The position numbers and the translations under genes are program-made. From positions 124,001 through 188,000 of the forward strand of contig JAYQDD010000001.1 of the NCBI GenBank assembly GCA_038138145.1: a DNA stretch of 64,000 nucleotides. The letters are read 5' to 3'. Source of the stretch: UBA3537 sp038138145. Its GTDB lineage: Bacteria > Bacteroidota > Bacteroidia > Flavobacteriales > Flavobacteriaceae. Shown here one piece after another: positions 7,714 through 16,634 of the stretch (its first letter is position 1; every line of letters begins with the position of its first letter). The notes beneath the pieces are model-generated. The model worked only from the letters and a program-made list of their open reading frames with translations, had not been told where the DNA came from and ran no database searches.

Positions 7714-10700
7714 TTAGTCTCTAACCAAAATCCAATCCCCTTTTTTGATTAATGGCTCAGCTTGTTTAAATTTTAGTGTTTTGTTTTCACCACTCAATAC
7801 ATTTTTGATGGTAACTCGATCATTTCGACCAATTTTTGGTTGTTCGCGTACAATGGTTTCCACGACTTGGGACTTACGCTGTGTGTTTCCAGCGGCTCTT
7901 GACTGTGCAGCACGTTCGTCCATATTTGGAATGACATCTTTGGATGTTTGTACTTTTTCACGACGTCTCGCCTTTGCCTCTTGTATGGTGTTTGCCGTTT
8001 CTTGTGGAATTTCTCCTTTGAATAAAAACGAAATCACGTCTTTATTAACTTGATCAATCATGGCTTTGAACAACTCAAAGGATTCAAATTTATAAATCAA
8101 AAGTGGGTCTTTTTGTTCGTGTACAGCCAATTGTACAGATTGTTTCAATTCATCCATTTTTCGAAGATGTGTTTTCCAGGATTCATCAATAATGGCGAGA
8201 GAAATATTTTTCTCAAAATCTGTGACTAATTGTTTTCCATTAGTTTCATAAGATTTTTCTAAATCTGTAATGACTTGGAGTGTTTTTGTACCATCAGTAA
8301 AGGGGACAACAATTCGTTTAAATTTGTCGCGTTGCGTTTCGTATACATTCTTGATGACAGGGAAGGCCAAATCGGCATTGCGCTCCATTTTGTCTTCGTA
8401 GTGTTCAAAAGCGACTTTATAAACTTGTTTGGTAATTTCTGGTGCACTTGCATTTTCAAATTCACTTTGACTCAGTGGTGAACTCATCGAAAAATAGCGA
8501 ATCAGTTCAAATTCAAAGTTTTTAAAATCGTTAGCTTCTTTATTTGATAGTGTAATTATTTCTGCGGTATCGTAAACCATATTGGCCAAATCTACACGCA
8601 AACGTTCACCATTTAGTGCGTTAAATCGTCTTTTGTAAACAACCTCTCGCTGCGCATTCATCACATCATCATACTCGAGCAATCGCTTTCGAATACCAAA
8701 TTGATTTTCTTCAACCTTTTTTTGTGCACGTTCTATAGATTTAGAAATCATGGAATGTTGAATCACTTCACCTTCCTCTAAGCCCATTCTATCCATCATT
8801 TTGGCAATACGTTCGCTTCCAAAAAGACGCATCAAGTTATCCTCTAGCGAAACATAAAATTGCGAACTTCCTGGGTCTCCCTGACGTCCCGCACGACCTC
8901 TAAGCTGTCGGTCTACACGACGCGAATCGTGACGCTCGGTTCCAACAATGGCCAATCCTCCAGCATTTTTGACTTCTTCAGACAATTTGATATCTGTTCC
9001 ACGTCCTGCCATATTGGTTGCAATGGTAACTTGTCCTGGCTTTCCTGCTTCGGCTACAATATCTGCCTCTTTTTTATGCAGTTTTGCATTAAGTACATTA
9101 TGTGGAATTTTTCGAATACTGAGCATTTTTCCGAGCAATTCACTGATTTCTACACTAGTAGTTCCAATCAAAACGGGACGTCCTGATTTGGATAGATTAG
9201 TAACTTCTTCGATTACAGCATTGTATTTCTCACGTTTTGTTTTGTAGACTAAATCTTCCCTGTCGTCTCTTGCTATTGGACGATTTGTTGGAATTTCAAC
9301 CACATCAAGTTTATAAATTTCCCAAAACTCTCCTGCTTCTGTTACGGCTGTTCCCGTCATGCCCGAAAGTTTACGGTACATACGGAAGTAGTTTTGAAGT
9401 GTAATGGTCGCAAAAGTTTGAGTAGCCGCTTCAATTTTCACATTTTCTTTGGCTTCAATAGCTTGGTGTAATCCATCACTATAACGGCGTCCGTCCATGA
9501 TACGGCCAGTTTGCTCATCTACAATCATGACCTTGTTGTCCATGACCACATACTGAATGTCTTTTTCAAATAGGGCATAGGCCTTGAGCAATTGATTCAT
9601 GGTATGGATTCGCTCAGATTTTACCCCAAATTCCCTAAATAATTCTTCTTTGAGTTCAGCTTCTTTTTCTGGTGCTAAGTTCTGATCTTCAATTTTTGAA
9701 ATTTCCATTCCCATTTCGGGCATCACAAAAAAGTTTGGATCGTCTGCTCCTGATAGATAATCTACCCCTTTGTCAGAAAGTTCAATTTGGTTGTTTTTCT
9801 CGTCAATCACATAATAGAGTTCCGCATCCACTTTGGGCATTTCTCTATTGTTGTCTTGCATGTAGAAGTTTTCAGTTTTTTGCAAAAGCTGTTTGATGCC
9901 TTCTTCACTTAGAAACTTAATCAGTGCTTTGTTTTTTGGTATACCTCTATAGACACGTAACAATTGGAATCCACCTTCTTTGGTGTCTCCATTAGCGATG
10001 CTTTTTTTGGCTTCAGCGAGCACTCCAGTAAGGTATTTTCTTTGGACGCTTACAATGTCTTGAATTTTTGGTTTAAGTTCCATAAACTCGTGCCGATCGC
10101 CTTGTGGTACTGGCCCCGAAATAATCAATGGTGTTCTTGCATCATCAATGAGTACCGAATCGATTTCATCAACGATGGCGTAGTGGTGTGGTTTTTGCAC
10201 TAAATCTGCTGTGGTATGCGCCATGTTATCACGCAAATAATCAAATCCAAATTCGTTATTTGTTCCGTACGTAATATCTGCATTGTATGCTTTTTTACGT
10301 TCTGCAGAATTGGGTTTGTGCAAATCAATACAATCTACACTTAAACCGTGGAATTGAAAAATAGGTGCCATCCATGCGCTATCCCTTTTTGCCAGATAAT
10401 CATTGACAGTAACCAAATGCACCCCTTTTCCAGTTAATGCATTTAAATACACGGGTAGGGTAGCTACTAATGTTTTTCCTTCACCTGTTTGCATTTCAGC
10501 GATTTTACCCTGGTGCATGGCCACACCACCGATGAGTTGTACATCATAGTGGATCATATCCCAAGTAATAGGTTTTCCTGCTGCGTCCCAAGAATTTGCC
10601 CATAGGGCATGATCTCCTTCTAGTGTTACATAAGGTTTAGTTCCGCCAATTTCACGATCAAAGGCGTTGGCTGTAACCTTGATTGTGGTGTTGTGCACAA

Positions 10701-11067
10701 AACGTTTTGCAGTTTCTTTTACAACAGCAAAGGCCTCTGGCAAAATAGAATTGAGCACGTCTTGCGTTGTGGTATAAATCGCATCATTGAGTTGATCTAT
10801 TTCTTCGTAAAGTTCTTCTTTTTGATCAATGTCAGAAATGCTATTTATGTCTTCACGAAGTTGGTCTATTTTTTCTTTATGTTGCGCACAGGCCGATTGT
10901 ATTTTTGATTTGAATTCGTCTGTTTTTGCTCTTAGTTCGTCATGAGATAGGGCAGAAACTTTCGGTTCAAAAAGCTTTATTTCTTTAACGATAGGCATAA
11001 TATCCTTGACGTCTTGTTTGGATTTATCACCAACAAATACTTTTAATACTGAATTGAGTATACTCAT
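7714..11067 (-). CDS. secA: Preprotein translocase ATPase SecA
   Basis: SecA drives proteins through the SecYEG channel. The 1117-residue form is longer than the roughly 900-residue E. coli type, as in other Bacteroidetes, with extra residues near 58-95 and in the preprotein-binding region. Visible are Walker A (MQTGEGKT, about 192-199), DEID, the TNMAGRGTDI motif and QLRGRAGRQGDPG. The C-terminus keeps GRND but then departs from the usual CxCx8CH zinc-finger tail and ends KKGDWILVRD. A -7 element is at 11116-11123. Confidence 0.97.
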   Translation of the reverse strand: MSILNSVLKVFVGDKSKQDVKDIMPIVKEIKLFEPKVSALSHDELRAKTDEFKSKIQSACAQHKEKIDQLREDINSISDIDQKEELYEEIDQLNDAIYTTTQDVLNSILPEAFAVVKETAKRFVHNTTIKVTANAFDREIGGTKPYVTLEGDHALWANSWDAAGKPITWDMIHYDVQLIGGVAMHQGKIAEMQTGEGKTLVATLPVYLNALTGKGVHLVTVNDYLAKRDSAWMAPIFQFHGLSVDCIDLHKPNSAERKKAYNADITYGTNNEFGFDYLRDNMAHTTADLVQKPHHYAIVDEIDSVLIDDARTPLIISGPVPQGDRHEFMELKPKIQDIVSVQRKYLTGVLAEAKKSIANGDTKEGGFQLLRVYRGIPKNKALIKFLSEEGIKQLLQKTENFYMQDNNREMPKVDAELYYVIDEKNNQIELSDKGVDYLSGADDPNFFVMPEMGMEISKIEDQNLAPEKEAELKEELFREFGVKSERIHTMNQLLKAYALFEKDIQYVVMDNKVMIVDEQTGRIMDGRRYSDGLHQAIEAKENVKIEAATQTFATITLQNYFRMYRKLSGMTGTAVTEAGEFWEIYKLDVVEIPTNRPIARDDREDLVYKTKREKYNAVIEEVTNLSKSGRPVLIGTTSVEISELLGKMLSIRKIPHNVLNAKLHKKEADIVAEAGKPGQVTIATNMAGRGTDIKLSEEVKNAGGLAIVGTERHDSRRVDRQLRGRAGRQGDPGSSQFYVSLEDNLMRLFGSERIAKMMDRMGLEEGEVIQHSMISKSIERAQKKVEENQFGIRKRLLEYDDVMNAQREVVYKRRFNALNGERLRVDLANMVYDTAEIITLSNKEANDFKNFEFELIRYFSMSSPLSQSEFENASAPEITKQVYKVAFEHYEDKMERNADLAFPVIKNVYETQRDKFKRIVVPFTDGTKTLQVITDLEKSYETNGKQLVTDFEKNISLAIIDESWKTHLRKMDELKQSVQLAVHEQKDPLLIYKFESFELFKAMIDQVNKDVISFLFKGEIPQETANTIQEAKARRREKVQTSKDVIPNMDERAAQSRAAGNTQRKSQVVETIVREQPKIGRNDRVTIKNVLSGENKTLKFKQAEPLIKKGDWILVRD

Positions 11068-11115
11068 TATGGTGCTGTTCTAATTTTTTATCTTTAAACC
11101 TTAGTGTAGGCCTGT

Positions 11116-11123
11116 CAAATATA
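11116..11123 (-). promoter_or_regulatory. -7 element (TATATTTG) upstream of secA
   Basis: The plus strand CAAATATA gives TATATTTG on the minus strand, 48 nt before the secA start and downstream of the terminator that ends the preceding DUF2795 gene. Together these suggest secA has its own transcription unit. Confidence 0.45.
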
Positions 11124-11157
11124 CGGCTTGTTCTCAATTTTAGAGAATAATTAACCC

Positions 11158-11186
11158 AAAAAAAAAGCCTCAAAAGAGACTTTTTT
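11158..11186 (-). terminator. Intrinsic terminator after the DUF2795 gene
   Basis: Read on the minus strand this is A6-GTCTC-TTTT-GAGGC-T9. The hairpin has a GTCTC/GAGGC stem (one G-U wobble) extended by A-U pairs, a UUUU loop, and a long U tract. It begins 2-3 bases past the DUF2795 stop codon at 11189. Confidence 0.7.
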
Positions 11187-11188
11187 AT

Positions 11189-11410
11189 TTAGTATTCATC
11201 TTCATTCCAAAGATAATCTTCGTCCGAAGGATAATCTGGCCATATTTCTTGAATTGAATCATAAGTTTCACCCTCGTCCTCTATAGCTTGTAAATTTTCT
11301 ACAACTTCAAGGGGAGAACCGGTTCTTATGGAGTAATCAATCAACTCATCTTTAGTTGCAGGCCACGGTGCGTCACTTAAGTACGATGCTAATTCGAGTG
11401 TCCAGTACAT
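11189..11410 (-). CDS. DUF2795 domain small acidic protein
   Basis: The 73-residue protein begins MYWTLELASYLSDAPWPATKDELIDYSIRTG (quoted in part: LASYLSDAPWPATKDELI), matching the DUF2795 pattern of a short helical domain. The C-terminus is very acidic and aromatic (DYPSDEDYLWNEDEY). It is cytoplasmic and has no assigned activity. It is monocistronic: a good -33/-7 promoter lies upstream (11435-11464) and an intrinsic terminator lies directly after it. That tight unit suggests independent and possibly high expression. Confidence 0.8.
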   Translation of the reverse strand: MYWTLELASYLSDAPWPATKDELIDYSIRTGSPLEVVENLQAIEDEGETYDSIQEIWPDYPSDEDYLWNEDEY

Positions 11411-11434
11411 AATCTATGTGTTTAAATTTTTCTG

Positions 11435-11464
11435 CAAAAATAAATTTTTACCTGAAAAAGTCAA
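11435..11464 (-). promoter_or_regulatory. Promoter of the DUF2795 gene (-33 TTG, 19 nt, -7 TATTTTTG)
   Basis: On the minus strand TTG (11464-11462) is followed after 19 nt by TATTTTTG (11442-11435), then 24 nt of leader to the ATG at 11410. Both elements and the spacing fit the Bacteroidetes housekeeping promoter. The remaining bases to 11556 are AT-rich with no further structure seen. Confidence 0.55.
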
Positions 11465-11556
11465 GAAAAAACACATTTATTTAATTTGGAGTTATTAACC
11501 GTTTTTTTTAATAATCGATTTTTCACTAAAAAAAGTCAGATTATACTTCTTATTGA

Positions 11557-12120
11557 TTAACTGTTTTTGGAAGGAATCCATTTAATTTCATCCGCCTTAA
11601 AACGCTTTGATTGTACACGAGCACAGACAAATAGATAATCTGAAAGGCGATTTAAATAGACGAGAATTTCTGGATTAATTTTTTGATGTTCAGACACTTG
11701 ACTCACTCTACGTTCTGCTCTTCTGCATACACAGCGCGCAATATGACAGTAGGAAACAAGAGGGTGGCCTCCAGGCAAAATAAAGTGCGTCATTGGGGAT
11801 AGTTTGGTGTTCATGTCATCAATTTCTGACTCTAAAAATGCTACTGCACTCTTTTTTATTTCTGGAAGTTTCGATTGATTTTTTTGGCTATTTTTTGGGC
11901 CTGATGCCAAATGTGCACCTATTTCAAAGAGGGTGTTTTGTATCGAAATTAAAGCATTATTTTGTTGGGTGTCTTTGATATGATCTCGTAAAAGTCCAAT
12001 GTGTGCATTGAGCTCATCTATTGTTCCGTAGGCCTCAACAAAGGGGTTGTGTTTTTCAACTCTTGTTCCGCCAAAAAGAGCAGTTGTTCCGCTGTCTCCA
12101 GTTTTTGTGTAAATTTTCAT
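11557..12120 (-). CDS. pduO: Cob(I)alamin adenosyltransferase, PduO type
   Basis: This enzyme adenosylates corrinoids to make adenosylcobalamin. The 187-residue protein has the PduO N-terminal motif KIYTKTGDSGTTALFGG, the FILPGGHP segment and the ARCVCRRAERRV active-site helix with the conserved arginines and glutamate. In organisms without complete B12 synthesis it supplies the cofactor for methylmalonyl-CoA mutase. MeaB, the chaperone for that mutase, is encoded about 5 kb away on the same strand. The next gene upstream starts 31 bases away. Confidence 0.93.
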   Translation of the reverse strand: MKIYTKTGDSGTTALFGGTRVEKHNPFVEAYGTIDELNAHIGLLRDHIKDTQQNNALISIQNTLFEIGAHLASGPKNSQKNQSKLPEIKKSAVAFLESEIDDMNTKLSPMTHFILPGGHPLVSYCHIARCVCRRAERRVSQVSEHQKINPEILVYLNRLSDYLFVCARVQSKRFKADEIKWIPSKNS

Positions 12121-12151
12121 CGAATCAAATTAGTTCCTAAAGTTAATAAAT

Positions 12152-12718
12152 TTATAACCGAATTGTAAAATGTTCTTTGTTTTGTTCTTTACGGAAACAT
12201 AAAATTCCAAACCAATAAGTGTCTATACTCACGCGAACTAATGGGTTAGATTTTAGTTGCTTCCAATACTGAAATTGTGTAGATGACTGTCGTATATCTT
12301 CAATGAATAGGATGGAATCATTGCTGCATTGTTTCATGAGTTGCTGAAATTCTTCACTATTGTCCAACGGTAAACTTTTGAAGTAGATTAGTTGTTTTTG
12401 TTTAAAATTTGTGATTTTAGGAATTTTCCCTGAGTAGGTTTTCACCACTGAATTAGGGTTTGAAGACAGTGCAATTTTAAAATTTTCAGAAAGAAATTCA
12501 GGATGATAAATAGTGTCAAAATTGAAATAATCTACAAACCGACAAAGAAATTTTGCTTTCTTAAAATCCGTTGTTTTGGCGCATAGTTTATTGTAAGTTT
12601 TATATTTTTTTTTAGCATAAAAGCATTTGGTAACCAACGCAAAAACAAAGGGCGAATGAATACCGTGTTGGTTTGTGGAACGCCACCAAAACACTAAATA
12701 AAGCCACAAATTTTTCAT
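12152..12718 (-). CDS. Methyltransferase-related protein lacking the SAM motif
   Basis: The 188-residue protein begins with WWRSTNQHGIHSPFVFALVTKCFY and ends FRKEQNKEHFTIRL. From memory, both ends match a Flavobacterial family annotated as class I SAM-dependent methyltransferase of about 230 residues. Here the segment where that family has a glycine-rich LELGTSLG-type SAM loop reads TIYHPEFLSENFKIAL, and the protein is shorter. The frame is intact. I infer a degenerate or repurposed paralogue without methyltransferase activity. No signal peptide is evident. Confidence 0.6.
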   Translation of the reverse strand: MKNLWLYLVFWWRSTNQHGIHSPFVFALVTKCFYAKKKYKTYNKLCAKTTDFKKAKFLCRFVDYFNFDTIYHPEFLSENFKIALSSNPNSVVKTYSGKIPKITNFKQKQLIYFKSLPLDNSEEFQQLMKQCSNDSILFIEDIRQSSTQFQYWKQLKSNPLVRVSIDTYWFGILCFRKEQNKEHFTIRL

Positions 12719-12798
12719 TTAATTAGTTATATCTACCCTACGTTTTTTTAACTTTTAGTAAAATTCCAAAACTCGATATCAAGGCGTATGTTCTTGGA

Positions 12799-13971
12799 TT
12801 AAATTAAATGCTGGTTGCTCCACTGACAAAGATAAATATAGCGCATCATCAATCCGATCCAAATGGGAATTAATGCAATATTAAATGATTGTACTCCTGT
12901 GCACCAGTGCAAAAGCATCAATAATAATAGTAATAGCAAAAATTTAAGATACCCTATAAATCGTTTTTTGACACTTTTTTTTAGTGCTGTAGGAATCATT
13001 AACAAGTTGAATGCAAAAGCCCACAAGAAATTGTAATTGTACGCTGTTGTACTATGGTCTGTTGCAAACCACAACAGAAGAACGATTACCCCAATAGAAC
13101 CAGTAATCGTAAAAATACTCACGTCTAACCACTTTGCTCTAGAATTTGTTTTAAAATCTCTGTAGGTTTGGAATATGAGTAATAAACTCAAAAGGCCTAA
13201 AATGAAAATTGGACTGGTCCAAAAAAATGATGGTACTGTTTTTTGTGTAGCACTTATAATTTCTTGTTTTTTAATCAACGGCTCATTGGATTTTTGAAAT
13301 CTTGCGGTTTCAAAAAAGGCATGAATATTAATGGGCAAAAACATGTGGTCCTCAGGACTGACAATTTGATCAATCACAGAACCCAATGCGAGATCAATCC
13401 CAAACCCTCCCCAAGAATTTCGAGCAACCTTTGATCTAATCAATGTTCTAAAGGTTTGGGGTTCGAAACCTGTTGGTTCTGAATACACTATGGCATCTTC
13501 ACAAATCGACTCGACAGTATCCTTTATTTTGGTTGCACAATTGTTGTAAAAAAAATCGTAGCTATAGCTTTTGTTTTGGGGTTGAATGTTTTTTTGAAGC
13601 CATTGAAACAGTGCCTGTTTTTCGGAAGAATTCAAATTCAGGGTTTGTGCTTTTACTTCTCGTTCTACATTTTTATAGTGGTTTATAAATACGGAATAAT
13701 CCGCCCAACCAATTTCATAAGTCAACTTTCCTTTGGCAAAATTGAGATAAAATCCTTCGGCTTCAAAATCATATCGGCCATAATCAAACACTGCGTCTAA
13801 CCTGTACATTGGGTCTTTGATACGAATGGCACTATGTCCAAAAGCGTCGTTAAGTGACGTGCCAGGACCTATGGTTAGAATACTGACTTCAGCAAAATTG
13901 GACAGTTGAATTTGTGCGTTTGCCAGACTTATAGTGAACAATAATATCAAATAAGAATACAATCTTTTCAT
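12799..13971 (-). CDS. DUF4105 (Lnb N-terminal periplasmic domain) membrane protein
   Basis: The 390-residue protein has a signal peptide (residues 1-19), a periplasmic DUF4105 domain to about residue 230 with H46 (FGHSAIRI) and C145 (FYNNCATKI), and about five transmembrane helices after residue 245. Pfam names this domain after Lnb, reported as a lipoprotein N-acyltransferase in Bacteroides; His and Cys are the likely catalytic pair. The inferred role is N-acylation of outer-membrane lipoproteins. It lies 3 bases after the PorV/PorQ-type gene and is probably co-transcribed with it. Confidence 0.82.
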   Translation of the reverse strand: MKRLYSYLILLFTISLANAQIQLSNFAEVSILTIGPGTSLNDAFGHSAIRIKDPMYRLDAVFDYGRYDFEAEGFYLNFAKGKLTYEIGWADYSVFINHYKNVEREVKAQTLNLNSSEKQALFQWLQKNIQPQNKSYSYDFFYNNCATKIKDTVESICEDAIVYSEPTGFEPQTFRTLIRSKVARNSWGGFGIDLALGSVIDQIVSPEDHMFLPINIHAFFETARFQKSNEPLIKKQEIISATQKTVPSFFWTSPIFILGLLSLLLIFQTYRDFKTNSRAKWLDVSIFTITGSIGVIVLLLWFATDHSTTAYNYNFLWAFAFNLLMIPTALKKSVKKRFIGYLKFLLLLLLLMLLHWCTGVQSFNIALIPIWIGLMMRYIYLCQWSNQHLI

Positions 13972-13974
13972 GGT

Positions 13975-15051
13975 TTACTTTCTAAATAATCCTAAATCAA
14001 TTTTAAGTGAAAACACATTGGAATACAAAGCAACACTTTGATCGCCAATGTCGGTAAGGGCATAATCGATGGCAATGCCTTTGTACTTAAACCCAACCCC
14101 TAAATTGGGTTGAACACTAAGTTTTTTGCTGTTATCGAATTGTAATTCATTTTGAAAATTTCCAAGACCTCCTCGAAGGTATACTAAGTCGATGTAACCA
14201 AACTCAAAACCTAGAGCAGGGTTGATGCTCGCAAATGAGGTTGATATAAGATCGTTATTTTCCTCGAAACGTACAATAAGGTCAACTTCTGCTTTTAAGC
14301 TGTAATCATAATCGAAAATAAAACGTTTTGCCACACCAAACTGTAATTTTGGGAGCGTAATTTCAGTCGCTTCAGGTTCTTCTTGATTTTGACCAGGAAT
14401 TGCATTTTGAATGTCTTTAAGTCGATCTTCTTCAAAAGCCCAAGAATTGAATGTTGTTGTGATGTCTCTGGCCATCAATCCAAATTGCCAATTATTTTTT
14501 TCAAATTGAATTCCAAAATCCAATCCAAAGCCCCATGAGGATGCAAAATCTCCTATTATTCTTCGAATTATTTTTGCATTTACACCATAGTTTAAACCCG
14601 GAATAGGAAGCTTTCGCGCATAAGAAAACGTGATACCATAATCAACAGCAGAAAACAAATTAATGCGATCGTAATTGATATTACCTTGTTGATCAATCAG
14701 TTTTGTGGTGTCCAAAATATCATCTACGCCAAACCGAATAACAGAAATACCCACGGCACTTCTGTCGTCTAATGGCATTCCAAAAGCGATGTAGTTGTAA
14801 TTGGCAATATTCGCAAAATAACTCGAATGCATCAAGGCCAAAGCATTGTCTTCTAAATGAACTAATCCAGCCGGATTCCAATATCCAGAGTTGACATCAT
14901 TAGATGTAGCTGTAACTGATCCACTCATGGCTAGTGCAGCTGCATCTACTCCAATATTCATAAACTCATTTGAGTAACTGCGCGTGGTTTGGCTTAAACC
15001 AGAAGTTAAAGTCGAAATAAAAAGAAATAAAAAAAAGTGCTTAGTGTTCAA
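13975..15051 (-). CDS. PorV/PorQ family outer-membrane beta-barrel protein
   Basis: The 358-residue protein has a signal peptide (to about residue 20, ending GLSQ), then the PorV/PorQ hallmark: GVDAAALAMSGSVTATSNDV and SGYWNPAGLVHL, followed by amphipathic strands typical of a FadL-like barrel. PorV is a shuttle and outer-membrane component of the type IX secretion system; this one may be a paralogue rather than PorV itself. The start is TTG 15051, with no better ATG nearby. It precedes the DUF4105 gene by 3 bases. Confidence 0.82.
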   Translation of the reverse strand: MNTKHFFLFLFISTLTSGLSQTTRSYSNEFMNIGVDAAALAMSGSVTATSNDVNSGYWNPAGLVHLEDNALALMHSSYFANIANYNYIAFGMPLDDRSAVGISVIRFGVDDILDTTKLIDQQGNINYDRINLFSAVDYGITFSYARKLPIPGLNYGVNAKIIRRIIGDFASSWGFGLDFGIQFEKNNWQFGLMARDITTTFNSWAFEEDRLKDIQNAIPGQNQEEPEATEITLPKLQFGVAKRFIFDYDYSLKAEVDLIVRFEENNDLISTSFASINPALGFEFGYIDLVYLRGGLGNFQNELQFDNSKKLSVQPNLGVGFKYKGIAIDYALTDIGDQSVALYSNVFSLKIDLGLFRK

Positions 15052-15069
15052 TGTACTGGCGTATGGTTA

Positions 15070-15091
15070 CTACAAAAACTTAGATTTGTAG
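15070..15091. repeat. Short inverted repeat between PorV-like gene and pssA
   Basis: CTACAAA (15070-15076) and TTTGTAG (15085-15091) form a perfect 7-bp inverted repeat around 8 nt. The right arm overlaps TAGATTTG (15081-15088), a plus-strand TAnnTTTG match that could serve pssA 72 nt downstream. It could be an operator, or chance in AT-rich DNA. Confidence 0.3.
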
Positions 15092-15160
15092 CGGATATTG
15101 TCTTTAACTTATGAGAAACAAAAATAGTTTATTATTTTTACTAAATAAATTTTATTCGAT

Positions 15161-15865
15161 TTGAAAACATTTGTTCCAAATTTTGTGACGTTGCTGAACT
15201 TATTATCTGGTGGAATTGCTGTAATTTTTGCCGTTGAAGGTGATTTATCTAACGCTGCACTTTTTGTCTTTTTGGGCATTTTATTTGATTTTCTTGATGG
15301 ATTTTTAGCACGAAAACTAAATGTTGTTTCGGATTTGGGCCTTCAATTGGATTCACTTGCTGATGTTGTAACCAGTGGTTTAGTTCCTGCTTTGGTTTTG
15401 TTTCATCTGTTTGAATTGGCAATTACCCCTTCTTGGGATGAGCACAATGTCTTACCTTATTTTGGACTTTTGGTATTGTTGGCTTCGGCCTATAGGTTGG
15501 CCAAATTTAATATTTCTACAGAGCAATCAAACTATTTTATTGGGCTACCTACACCAGCCAATGCATTACTTATTTTGAGTTTGCCTTTGATTTTATCTTA
15601 TCAAAACAACGACAGTTACAATGCAATTATTCTAAATCCTTGGTTTTTAATCAGTGCTACTGTTATAAGTTCATTTTTGTTAAACGCCCCTATAAAATTG
15701 ATTGCTTTAAAATTTAAAACTTGGAATTTTGCCGATAATGCCTCTAGATATATCCTTGTTATATGTTCTCTTGTGGCTTTAATCTTTTTTAAGTTTGCAG
15801 GTATTCCCTTATTGATTCTTTTCTACATCATACTATCACTGATAAATCCACCTCATAATGCTTGA
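15161..15865 (+). CDS. pssA: CDP-diacylglycerol-serine O-phosphatidyltransferase
   Basis: Phosphatidylserine synthase joins CDP-diacylglycerol and serine, the first step to phosphatidylethanolamine. The 234-residue membrane protein has the complete CDP-alcohol phosphotransferase motif DG-x2-AR-x8-G-x3-D-x3-D (D46, G47, A50, R51, G60, D64, D68). The start is TTG 15161: an in-frame stop lies at 15146-15148 and the family N-terminus (M-K-x-F-x-PN) begins exactly there. It overlaps the terC gene by 8 bases. Confidence 0.92.
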   Translation: MKTFVPNFVTLLNLLSGGIAVIFAVEGDLSNAALFVFLGILFDFLDGFLARKLNVVSDLGLQLDSLADVVTSGLVPALVLFHLFELAITPSWDEHNVLPYFGLLVLLASAYRLAKFNISTEQSNYFIGLPTPANALLILSLPLILSYQNNDSYNAIILNPWFLISATVISSFLLNAPIKLIALKFKTWNFADNASRYILVICSLVALIFFKFAGIPLLILFYIILSLINPPHNA

Positions 15866-16634
15866 TCATATCATAACCTTACTGATGCTTGTTATGTTGC
15901 AAGCCGTTTTGGGTTTCGACAACCTGTTGTATATTTCTTTAGAAAGTAAAAAAGCACCATTAGAACGCCAGTCATATGTGCGTAAAATGGGAATAGGTTT
16001 GGCTGTTGTTTTTCGTATTGTTTTGCTTTTTGTGTTGTTTAATTTGATTAGTTATTTCCAGAATCCAATACTCCATATTCCTTTTTCAGATGTAATAGAG
16101 GGGCACTTCAACTTGCACAGTATTATTGTTTTGATTGGTGGTATTTTTATCATTTTTACAGCAATGAAAGAAATTTGGCACATGGTCAGTTTTAAAAATT
16201 TCACTATAGATACAACAGCTTCAAAAAGTTCTGTTTCTAAAACCATTTCCATGATTGTGGTCATGAATGTTGTTTTCTCATTTGATTCTATACTAAGTGC
16301 AATGGCACTTACCGAAGTGCTTTGGATCATGACGACAGCCATTGTTATCGGAGGGGTTTTGATGATTTGGTTATCTGATAAAGTGACAGATTTTTTGACC
16401 AAAAATAGAATGTATGAAGTTTTGGGGCTTTTTATTCTGTTTATCGTTGGAATTATGTTATTGACTGAGGGTGGTCACTTAGCACATTTAAAACTTTTCG
16501 GTGAAGAAATAACACCCATGAGCAAAACAACATTTTATTTTGTTATTGTTATTTTGGTACTCATTGATATTGTACAAGGACGATATCAGAAAAAAATTAT
16601 AAAAGCACAGGATTTAGAAAACGATAAAGACTAA
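15858..16634 (+). CDS. TerC family integral membrane protein
   Basis: The 258-residue protein has about seven transmembrane helices and the TerC signature aspartates, D21 in VLGFDNLLYISLES and the aspartate of VFSFDSILSAMALT near residue 138. TerC-family proteins have been linked to metal, notably manganese, export during protein secretion and to tellurite resistance; the substrate here is unknown. It starts inside the end of pssA (8-base overlap), so the two are translationally coupled. Its stop overlaps the convergent lptB stop by 4 bases. Confidence 0.88.
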   Translation: MLDHIITLLMLVMLQAVLGFDNLLYISLESKKAPLERQSYVRKMGIGLAVVFRIVLLFVLFNLISYFQNPILHIPFSDVIEGHFNLHSIIVLIGGIFIIFTAMKEIWHMVSFKNFTIDTTASKSSVSKTISMIVVMNVVFSFDSILSAMALTEVLWIMTTAIVIGGVLMIWLSDKVTDFLTKNRMYEVLGLFILFIVGIMLLTEGGHLAHLKLFGEEITPMSKTTFYFVIVILVLIDIVQGRYQKKIIKAQDLENDKD

